Assembly (NCBI GenBank): GCA_036250195.1
Contig: JAVHZZ010000010.1
Coordinates: 83,367,757 to 83,431,756, forward strand
DNA from: Mixophyes australis
Taxonomy: Eukaryota; Chordata; Amphibia; Anura; Limnodynastidae
DNA length: 64,000 bases
Direction: 5' to 3'
The stretch's first letter is position 1. The number at the start of each line of letters is the position of its first letter. The position numbers were made by a program, and so were the translations under genes. The notes beneath the pieces are model-generated. The model had not been told where the DNA came from. It worked only from the letters and a program-made list of their open reading frames with translations, and made no database searches. Shown here one piece after another: positions 55,030 to 64,000 of this stretch.

Positions 55030-57690
55030 TCAGCTTCATGTTCTCTGGAAGCATGTGGTTTTAGTAGAGACTTCATGTTCTCTGGAAGCATGTGATATTA
55101 GGAGCGGTTTTATGTTCTCTGGAAGCATGTGGTATTAGGAGAGGCTTCATGTTCTCTGGAGGGATGTGCTATTAGGAGATGCTTCATGTTCTCTGCAGGC
55201 ATGTGGTATTAGGAGAGGCTTCATGTTCTCTGGAGGCATGTGGTATTAGGAGAGGCTTCATGTTCTCTGGAGGCATGTGGTATTAAAGAGGCTTTATGTT
55301 CTCTGCAGGCATGTGGTATTAGGAGAGGCTTCATGTTCTCTGCAGGCATGTGGTATTAAGAGAGGCTTCATGTTCTCTGGAGGCATGTGGTATTAGGAGA
55401 GGCTTCATGTTCTCTGCAGGCATGTGGTATTAAGAGAGGCTTCATGTTCTCTGGAGGCATGTGGTATTAGGAGAGGCTTCATGTTCTCTGGAGGGATGTG
55501 GTATTAGGAGAGGCTTCATGTTCTCTGCAGGCATGTGGTATTAGGAGATGCTTCATGTTCTCTGGAGGCATGTGGTAGTAGGAGAGGCTTCATGTTCTCT
55601 GCAGGCTTGTGGTATTAGGAGAGGCTTCATTTTCTCTGGAGGCATGTGGTATTAGGAGAGGCTTCATGTTGTCTGGAGGCATGTGGTAGTAGGAGAGGAT
55701 TGATGTTCTCTGCAGGCTTGTGGTATTAGGAGAGGCTTCATTTTCTCTGGAGGCATGTGGTATTAGGAGAGGCTTCATGTTGTCTGCAGGCATGGGGTTT
55801 TAGGAGAGGCTTCATGTTCTCTGGAAGCATGTGATATCAGGAGAGTTTTCGTGTTCTCTGGAAGCATGTAGTATTAGGAGAGGCTTCATGTTCTCTGGAG
55901 GTATGTGGTATTAGAGAGGCTTTATGTTCTCTGCAGGCATGTGGTATTAGAGAGGCTTTATGTTCTCTGCAGGCATGTGGTATTAGGAGAGGCTTCATGT
56001 TCTCTGCAGGCATGTGGTATTAGGAGAGGCTTCATGTTCTCTGGAGGCATGTGGTATTAGGAGAGGCTTCATGTTCTCTGGAGGCATGTGGTATTAGGAG
56101 AGGCGTCATGTTCTCTGCAGGGATGTGGTATTAGGAGAGGCTTCATGTTCTCTGCAGGCATGTGGTATTAGGAGAGGCTTCATGTTCTCTGGAGGCATGT
56201 GGTATTAGGAGAGGCGTCATGTTCTCTGCAGGGATGTGGTATTAGGAGAGGCGTCATGTTCTCTGCAGGGATGTGGTATTAGGAGAGGCGTCATGTTCTC
56301 TGCAGGGATGTGGTATTAGGAGATGCTTCATGTTCTCTGCAGGGATGTGCTATTAGGAGATGCTTCATGTTCTCTGCAGGGATGTGCTATTAGGAGATGC
56401 TTCGTGTTCTCTGCAGGCATGTGGTATTAGGAGAGGCTTCATGTTCTCTGGAGGCATGTGGTATTAGGAGAGGCTTCATGTTCTCTGGAAGCATGTGGTG
56501 TTATAGAGACTTCATGTTCTCTGCAGGCATGTGGTAGTAGGAGAGGCTTCATGTTCTCTGGAGGCATGTGGTATTAGGAGAGGCTTCATTTTCTCTGGAG
56601 GTATGTGGTATTAGGAGCGGTTTTATGTTCTCTGGAGGCATGTGGTATTAGAGACGCTTCATGTTCTCTCGAGGCATGTGGTATTAGGAGAGGTTTTATG
56701 TTCTCTGGAAGCATGTGGTATTAGGAGAGGCTTCATGTTCTCTGGAGACATGTGGTATTAGGAGAGGCTCCATGTTCTCTGGAGGCATGTTGTATTAGGA
56801 GAGGCTCCATGTTCTCTGGAGGCATGTGGTGTTAGGAGAGGCTCCATGTTCTCTGGAGGCAAGTCGTATTAGGAGAGGCTTCATGTTCTCTGGAGGCATG
56901 TGGTATTAGAGAGGCTTTATGTTCTCTGCAGGCATGTGGTATTAGGAGAGGCTTCATGTTCTCTGCAGGCATGTGGTATTAGGAGAGGCTTTATGTTCTC
57001 TGCAGGCATGTGGTATTAGGAGAGGCTTCATGTTCTCTGGAAGCATGTGGTGTTATAGAGACTTCATGTTCTCTGCAGGCATGTGGTAGTAGGAGAGGCT
57101 TCATGTTCTCTGCAGGCATGTGGTATTAGGAGAGGCTTTATGTTTTCAAGAGGCATGTGGTATTAGGAGAGGCTTCATGTTCTCTGGAGGCATGTGGTAT
57201 TAGGAGAGGCTTCATTTTCTCTGGAGGTATGTGGTATTAGGAGCGGTTTTATGTTCTCTGGAAGCATGTAGTATTAGAGAGGCTTCATGTTCTCTGCAGA
57301 CATGTGGTATTAGAGACGCTTTATGTTCTCTGGAGGCATGCGGTTTTAGGAGAGGCTTCATGTTCTCTCGAGGCATGTGGTATTAGGAGAGGTTTTATGT
57401 TCTCTGGAAGCATGTGGTATTAGGAGAGGCTTCATGTTCTCTGGAGACATGTGGTATTAGGAGAGGCTCCATGTTCTCTGGAGGCATGTTGTATTAGGAG
57501 AGGCTCCATGTTCTCTGGAGGCATGTGGTGTTAGGAGAGGCTCCATGTTCTCTGGAGGCAAGTCGTATTAGGAGAGGCTTCATGTTCTCTCGAGGCGTGT
57601 TTTATTAGGAGAGGCTTCATGCAGTTTGAAAGATTGGGTATTAGGAGAGGCTTCATGTTCTCTGGAAGCATGTGGTATTAGATTGATGAT
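55030..57690. repeat. 37-bp minisatellite, about 70 copies
   Basis: Unit AGGCTTCATGTTCTCTGGAG plus GCATGTGGTATTAGGAG, with alternation of TCTGGAGG and TCTGCAGG variants. Block duplications are visible: a run with GGAGACATG, GCATGTTGT, GGTGTTAGG and GCAAGTCGT occurs at 56741 and again 699 bp later at 57440. Variants with one or two fewer bases (TATTAGAG) are scattered. No gene content. Confidence 0.96.
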
Positions 57691-58620
57691 AATATATTGA
57701 CAGATGACTTCAGCTTAAGTGTGGGACCCATACTTAGTGCAGATGTAGCACGTTGAAATTTTATTGTACATTGATTAGGTAAGAGGCCAAAAACTTGCAG
57801 CTTATATAAAAGGTAAAAAGGAGATTTTGAATTGAAATGTATGTACTATATGTTTTTTTCTTGGAGAGCAAAACAGTGTTACTGGGAAGTGCTTAGTTCA
57901 AAACTAGTTGTTTGGTAAAGTCAATTATAATTTTCTGTAAACAATTGCACATTTTTGGCACAGGTATATTGCTTTCTGTTACATCTTCCAAATGTCCCAC
58001 TTTTGTACTACGCTCTTTCTAGCCAAAATGTCCTTTTTTTGATGGCTAAATTTGTTTAGATAAAATCCTGATGCAAATATGGCTGTTTGCCTTTAGAATG
58101 TATAGTGGCACTCGGCCTGCATTGTATGACTTGTTTTATTGCTTTCTGTTGTTCATGTGTATAGTATAATCCACTTTATAATAAATTATCATTTGAATCT
58201 TTTTTCAGATGCTTGAACTTGACTATGAATAAAATAAAAGGTGTGTCTTCTCAAACCAAGTCTTAAGTGGACAATGAAACTTCTACTACTTTCTTCTTAT
58301 GTCTAATTATCTTTCGGCACAGAAAGCAATATGGTAAACCCCTCATGCGGCATTAAGAATTGCAAGTCTAAAATAATGTATTCTCTGGTGACGTACTGTA
58401 TGTCCATATGTTTTACTAATTATTTATAGAAAATAAAGCCCACACGTATACAGGGTGTAGTATTATCAGATAGAATTATCCAAATTGCTAGGGAGCTTGA
58501 TGATTTTTTTTCTGCTCAAAGTAATAGAGATTCAGATTAAAGATATAGGGGGGCAATTTATTATCAACAGCCCCTTCATGGTGATATGTAAGATTTTTTT
58601 AATTGAAGCTTATCAAAGTG
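57691..58620. other. AT-rich spacer, nothing recognised
   Basis: No domain-bearing ORF or repeat ends. Confidence 0.5.
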
Positions 58621-58625
58621 ACTAA

Positions 58626-58799
58626 GGGCTAGATTTACTAAACTACGAGTTTGAAAAAGTGGAGATGTTGCCTATAGCAACCAATCAGATTCTAGCTATC
58701 ATTTATTTAGTGCACTCTACAAAATGACAGATAGAATCTGATTGGTTGCTATAGGCAGTATCTCCACTTTTTCAAACCCGCAGTTTAGTAAATATACCC
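58626..58799. mobile_element. Intact 174-bp palindromic MITE
   Basis: Halves are reverse complements (GTGGAGATGTTGCCTATAGC and the inverse of GCTATAGGCAGTATCTCCAC), with ends GGGCTAGATTTACTAAAC and GTTTAGT...ATACCC-type. Flanks CTAA (58622-58625, 58800-58803). Same family as the interrupted copy at 12200-13939. Confidence 0.85.
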
Positions 58800-58804
58800 C
58801 TAAA

Positions 58805-59050
58805 AGTCCATTATCGTCGCAATTTATCAAAGAAAATATCGCAGACGCAGCTCAGAGATACGCAGCTGCCCTGGCAAGACCTGCCCAGAGCCGCAAGAGT
58901 CGACTTACTGCTTCGCCAGCCAAGTTTTGTAGATGCGTGCAATTGTGAGCTGGCTTGCCAGATTTGGGCTTTTAGTTCCCCTAATGTGGGAAAAAATAAA
59001 AAGGTTAAAAACAGATAACATTATTAAAAGAATGTTTTTTTTAAAAAAAC
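58805..59050. other. Spacer, nothing recognised
   Basis: The frame at 58742-58948 starts inside the MITE and is not called. Confidence 0.4.
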
Positions 59051-59691
59051 GTTATGCATTAAAAAATGCTTTAAATGCATAACAAAGGAGACAGTGAAGG
59101 GCCACTTTGAGTCCTTTGAACAGCTCTGAAGAGAGGCGGTGTGGCAAGCCACTAGGAAGAAAAGATGAAAAGATAGGAGGTAAGCACTCTTGATGAATGC
59201 AGAATTCTTTCAGAAAGATGAGCAATTTGGAAATGCAGGGTACTTGCAGAAAGATATGCACTCGGTAATGCAGGTTATTTGCAGAAAGATGATCACTTGG
59301 TAATGCCGGGTATTTGCAGAAGGATGATCACTTGGTAATGCCGGGTATTTGTAGAGAGATGATCACTTGATAATGCAGGGTATTCATGACTCAACCAAGG
59401 CACAGTGCTGGAAACAACTGGAGCCTAGAGCTAAGAACTATCCTCAGGAGAGAAAGTGTGTTGTTCTGGCAGTGAGCAGATCACAAGAGCAGGTTTAAAT
59501 AGAGTGTTCCAAATGCCTATTGGTTGCACAGATAATGTGATCACTGCTGTTGAAATCTGGTTGGCCTGGAAGGTCACCTGACTGAATCCAAGAAAGCCAT
59601 GCCCACGCAGCAGAACAAACAGTAAGTGTTTACAAATGAAGAAGTGGCAGCCATGGTAAGTGTGGCTAAGACTCCGATGTGTGACACAGTC
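59050..59691 (-). mobile_element. Probable decayed chromovirus-type LTR
   Basis: Minus-strand start TGTCACACATCGGAGTC at 59691, TATTTAAA at 59501-59494 (about 190 nt in), then five or six 35-bp tandem repeats (59205-59390; GATGATCACTTGGTAATGCC on plus). This order, short U3 then TATA then tandem repeats, matches the intact LTR at 26383-27762. The far LTR end and TSD were not identified. Confidence 0.5.
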
Positions 59692-59974
59692 CAGGTGTGT
59701 TTTTTTTCTTTGGGCATGACAGAGAACACCTTGCCATCTACATACTGCAGGTTATCCCATTTAGATATGGGGAGTTTTGTAGAAGCCAATTAATAGAAGA
59801 CCAACAGAATGACATTTTAATTGGACTTGTCAGATGGTCAGTCAAACATGGGAGAACCATGTGCAAAACATGAGAGAAATGCACTAAAGACTGTATAAGC
59901 TGTTTTACTACTCTGTATGCAATAAAATATGATACCTATTACCCTTGGTGCTTACTATCCTGTCAGCAAGATTT

Positions 59975-60668
59975 TATGATTTTGAGAAGAGGGCGACTGA
60001 GAGACAAAACAGAACGATGGAAGAGTTTGAGTGCAGTTCGTGCTGCCTGGGAAGCACAGACCTGTGGTCCTAAGGGCACTATATGATCAGCATGTACATA
60101 TGAGTGTGGAGAAGACAGCAGGCTTGATTGCAGACCACTCCTATTGGCCACAAATGAAAGCACACATTTAGAGAAATACTGTAAGACTTGTGAACCGTGT
60201 GTACTGAGAAAGACTCTCCCCACTAGATTAGTACCACTTGTTAATATCTCCAGTAATGGACTGCTTGAGCTAGTATGCATTGATTTCCTATCTATAGAGC
60301 CAAATAAGGTGAATTTCAGCAACATGCCAGTAGTGACAGATCATAACATACGGTACGTTCAAGCTTACACTACGAAAGATCAAAGAGTATCCACAGTTAC
60401 TAAGACACTCGAAGATAAAGTTTTCATTTACCATAGACTGCCAGCTCAACTCTGTCCAAGGTCACAACTTGAGAGTAGACTCAGCAGAGAGCTGTGTGAG
60501 ATCGGTGGGTTCAATAAATCTTGGACAACTCCATTCCATCCACAAGCAGACCCGCAGCCTGAGAGGTTCAACCATAGCCTTCTCAACATTATGGGCACTC
60601 CCAACCCATGCAAATGTCACAGTGGAGCAGGCACTTTAGCTAGCTGGTTCTTACCTATAATTTCCTGA
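59975..60668 (+). pseudogene. Ty3/gypsy integrase relic
   Basis: Plus-strand translation shows an integrase: zinc-binding region (YDQHVHMSVEKTAG, then CKTCEPC), a core with CIDFLS carrying the first catalytic Asp, TKDQRVSTVTKTL, LPAQL, and HPQADPQPERFNHSLL carrying the Glu. Integrase joins element DNA to the chromosome. The segment that should carry the second catalytic Asp is replaced and shortened, so this copy is inactive. A stop separates the zinc-binding part from the core (open 60144-60668). No RT, chromodomain or LTR in the same orientation is visible nearby. The DPQPERFN wording differs from the 21.8-27.8 kb element, so it is a different lineage. Confidence 0.85.
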
Positions 60669-60669
60669 A

Positions 60670-63077
60670 AAACAAATCAACTGGCTATGTGTGTGCTATA
60701 CATGAATACCAAGTTATCCCTTCTGCATCCTTCAGGCAATAGAGAAGATTGAAGTGAAGGCACAGTGTCAGAGATATGTCAGAGATATGAAGGGTGTGGA
60801 ACACATGAGAAACAGGAGAAGTTGTTTGAACATTCTTTATTGTAATAAGCAGTCATTTCTCTGGGCTTATACCTTGCTTCATTGAGTATTTTGCCTTGTG
60901 AGTTCAAGACAAAAGATGCAACACCTCAACTGGCTGATATCCAAGTAAGCTTGATCAACTTGTCATCATATTTCCTCAAGTCACGGTAGACAAATTTGAA
61001 ATGGCCTTGGGTCAGTCAATGAGAAAGCAAGTAATGTACTCAATATCCCTTCTTCTGCCTCCTGGCCACTACTCTTCTACTACTCAGGAGAGCTGCCATA
61101 ACTACTGCTTGCTTGAAGGATCAGATTCATGAGGATGAGAAACTCAATTTTCTCTCATTGAGAAACAGGATATAAAATTATGTCACTGGGATAAATAATA
61201 CAAAAAAAAATCTAGAAGAATTGGAGAGCTTAGTAGAAAACACATTTTCAAGGCATTTCCAAATGCATGTCAATGCATCCAGCATAATGTCACAAATGTC
61301 TTACAAAAATTCATTGCTTTTTATATGCATTGTTTCTTGCATTTTCATGTGCGTTAAGAAAAGCATTTTAAACACCAGTAGACATGTATCCTTAGAAAAA
61401 GGCTCATAGCCCTTTACAATCATTCTGTAATCTTTTATATATTTTATATAAGTATCTACTTGCAGGGGCTGAACATGACATCAACAGGCCACATAGCAAA
61501 ATTTTTGGGAGAGCCCTGTCCTGCTGGTCCACCATCCTGATACCCCCACCCTGGTCTCAGAAGTGGAGAGCCAGGGCCTCCTTTAAACAAGCTTGAGGCA
61601 GGTGAATGCTCAGAAGAGATCCACCTGGTTCCATCCTGCTCTTCACTGCTGGACTTCATTGTGCATTTGTCAGACACCTACATGTTCAGATGAATCCTCC
61701 GCTCTTCTCTTCTGAGACCAGAGCCTGGGAGAGTGGTTCTGCATGCCGGACTCGCCACAACCCCAGGCCCATAGCAGTGGCCCCCTCTGCAGTAGTAATA
61801 GTTCCTCCCTGATTACTTATCATACTTGGAGCTTTCATTGCTTTGTTTTTTCTTTTCTTTTTATTCTTTAATAGACTGCTATCACTTTTAATGGGGAAGA
61901 AACTATGGCACGTTATAAGCAGATGCTGTATTTCCCTTTATCTGTTTTATTGTAACTTTCTGTAAAGTATTTCATTTGCTCTATATAAATTCCAGCTCAG
62001 CCAGGGATACATACATGCTGAGCAAGCTCAGTGTGGTTAGAAACTGTGGGTAAGCACAGTAGACTTCTTGTGCATGATAAGTAAATTCGATGAGACTATG
62101 CATGCTGGGCGAGATTCAGGGTCTCGGCTTGTTCTGCTTGCTCATGTTATGCCAATCCAGTGTACCTTCACATTCTGAGTCAGCAGTTTGACTAAACATA
62201 CTAAATACGTTCAGTGTGACCCCCTAGAAGTGCTTATTAAAAGCACAGTATATTTTCTTCTGATATGCCAATACGTGCTATGGTGAACTAGCTAACAGCC
62301 CCATGAGTTTATTTCAATAGTAAAAACAGAAAAACATATACTTAAAGGAACTAAGTAGTCTCCAACTTGAGGGCACCATTAAGTATGGACAGCTACTGTC
62401 GAAGACAGCCTTGGGGTACAGTGATGGGACCAGGGAGCATGCTTGTGTGGCACCCTCTTCATTGCACAGTGTTCAAAGTCTAAATTTAGATGCCTCCACA
62501 TTAGTAATAGTAAATCTGTAACCTCACAATGTGACAAAATTAGGGTTCCTCTTACAGGGTAGGGACACCTTGGTAGTTGCAGACATGACCTAAATGGGGC
62601 ATTCCATGCAATGCAGCAATAATAGATATGTGCTTTGCTTCATTTGTATATAAAAATAGATGTACTTCTATTGTTATTATCCCAGCTGCAGGAGAGGGTG
62701 TAACTGGCCTAGAATGAGCACAACGAACACTTAACAAACACACCCGTATAGAGTGGTAACAAGACATTTGAAGGCCCCCTTACAAAATGTTTTAAGGGCT
62801 CCATGTACAGGGACAATCATGTATGGCTTTGCAAGAAACGTGGGCCCCCTCAGCTGCAGAGACCATAGCATTTGTACCCCCTGCTACTATGGTAGTTGTG
62901 CCTTTGTCCCCCTAGCATTATGCTCCTGTCAATCTGCTTCACAGTAGGTATAGTATTATTGGGATGATAGTGTCATGCCAAAAAGGTCAATCTTGGTCTC
63001 ATCAGATTACAGAAGCTTCCTTCACTTAGTATGTGGGTCATGTTTGGAAAAGTCTAAGTATGATTTCATGTGAGCTA
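60670..63077. other. Spacer, nothing firmly recognised
   Basis: Any remaining pol sequence of the integrase relic is unrecognisable. Around 62760-62880 phrases such as GTGGGCCCCCTCAGCTGCAG suggest an old hAT-type element without clear ends. Confidence 0.45.
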
Positions 63078-63085
63078 TCTTCACC

Positions 63086-63205
63086 CAGTGGTGCAGCAGG
63101 TGCAGTGCACCGGTGCCCATGGAGATAATGGGGCATGGCAGGTGCAGAGGGTTGGGGGCACCGATTCCCTGCACCAGGGCCGACAGCTCACTAGTTCCGC
63201 CTCTG
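63086..63205. mobile_element. 120-bp hAT derivative
   Basis: Left end CAGTGGTGCAGCAGG, right end AGTTCCGCCTCTG (imperfect inverse). The 8-bp TSD TCTTCACC (63078-63085, 63206-63213) is perfect. Confidence 0.85.
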
Positions 63206-63213
63206 TCTTCACC

Positions 63214-63660
63214 GATGATTTTCTTCTAGCCACTATCCCATAAAGTGCAGGCTTTTGAAGTGCTCAGGGTATTGTTGTCTGTTAGAGAATACAGAGTGAG
63301 ATATGTATGTGGGTGCTCACTCGGGGTGACACCTGGGGAAATGCTGCATTTACCTTTACAGAAGGTGAGGTTGTGACAGAGACCAGAGGGAATCATTCAC
63401 AGTGAGGAGTAAGCACATTAACATGAAAGACACAAGTAGAAGGAGCTGTTAGTGTGAAAGAAAGAGGCCATCCCAACAAGAGACATAGCCGCTGAATCAG
63501 GCGATGCACTATAAGCTGTCAGATGATCATACTATCATATGTTGTACTCTAACTGTGACCTAACTTGCTGCAACCAGGTGAAGTTTTGCTGGAGAGGCGA
63601 AAGATGAAAATACCTTAATAAATCTTCAGATTTTGTTTATTGATTATAATACAGTATGAC
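63214..63660. other. Spacer, nothing recognised
   Basis: No domain-bearing ORF or repeat ends. Confidence 0.45.
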
Positions 63661-63666
63661 CTAGTG

Positions 63667-63960
63667 AGTGGCGCACGCAGGGGGGGGTTTCTGAGTCTCC
63701 AGAAACCCCCCCTGCGCTAAGTGGCCGCTATAGCTGCACTGTCCTATACAGCAGCCGCGGCGCTGTCAAAGAAGCGTCCGCGGCGGTGCTGTAGTGTATA
63801 CAGCACCGCCGCGGACGCTTCTTAGACAGCGCCGCGGCTGCTGTATAGGACAGCGCTGAAGAAACGGAGCTGCTGCGCATGCGCAGCAGCTCTCGTGGGG
63901 GGTGGTTTTTTTTTGGGGTCGGGGGAAACCCCTTCCCCGACAATCCTCCGTTCGCCCCTG
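63667..63960. mobile_element. AGTGGCGCACG MITE, copy 3, with long hairpin
   Basis: AGTGGCGCACGCAGG at the left, CGTTCGCCCCTG at the right. Identical 6-bp flanks CTAGTG (63661-63666, 63961-63966). The interior holds a GC-rich inverted repeat, arms about 63740-63793 and 63799-63853, with only a short loop; copy 1 has a collapsed version of it. Confidence 0.88.
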
Positions 63961-64000
63961 CTAGTGTCCATTTTTTCCCATCATAAGTATTGTACACTGC

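Noticed and set aside
55030..57690. CRISPR-like array
   Set aside because: Repeats are head-to-tail with no unique spacers; the same applies to the other arrays in this eukaryotic sequence.

Overview
No host gene could be supported anywhere in this 64 kb. It reads as intergenic or intronic DNA of a large, repeat-rich vertebrate genome, most likely an amphibian (probably a frog). The basis is a tRNA-derived SINE with a V-SINE-like core and an L2-type tail, many short non-autonomous hAT elements with intact 8-bp target-site duplications (TSDs), long palindromic MITEs, a chromodomain Ty3/gypsy element, and several kilobase-scale minisatellites. The species call is inference.

Layout. 0-1.1 kb: a 35-bp minisatellite and a complete solo LTR with TSD CATAC. 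1.1-9.9 kb: an L2-like LINE tail, V-SINE, and four or more hAT elements, one of which (4605-5467) has its empty site preserved in a local duplicate at 6.8-7.0 kb. 9.9-14 kb: two nested sets. A 1.3-kb MITE (9939-11215) contains a hAT element, and a palindromic MITE (12200-13939) is split by a related, larger hAT element; a Ty1/copia-type gag relic lies between them. 15.8-18.3 kb: a 5'-truncated L2/CR1-like LINE on the minus strand with recognisable reverse-transcriptase motifs. 21.2-28.4 kb: a 20-bp minisatellite interrupted by a full-length Ty3/gypsy chromovirus (21802-27762, minus strand, TSD GCATG). 28.5-33 kb: MITEs and a 22-bp minisatellite. 33.8-37.1 kb: a 45-bp satellite, itself interrupted by a MITE. 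38.7-44.3 kb: a repeated unit of about 0.9 kb, present twice, the second copy lying between 0.41-kb inverted arms. 40.8-41.8 kb: another hAT element. 46-54 kb: scattered SINE and MITE copies. 55-57.7 kb: a 37-bp minisatellite. 59-60.7 kb: relics of two further Ty3/gypsy elements. 63.1-64 kb: two more DNA-transposon derivatives.

The most informative element is the chromovirus. Its gag is open, its pol is interrupted by four in-frame stops without a frameshift, and gag and pol overlap by about 24 nt around a GGGAAAT slippery heptamer. The sequence just after the 5' LTR does not begin TGG as a tRNA primer site would. Instead it is perfectly complementary over 10 nt to the LTR sequence about 25-30 nt downstream of the TATA box, which is the arrangement expected for Tf1/sushi-type self-priming. 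The LTRs differ by about six substitutions outside a 1040-bp deletion in the 3' LTR, so the insertion is fairly young.

The many long open frames over the tandem arrays are by-products of repeat units without stop codons and are not annotated as genes.
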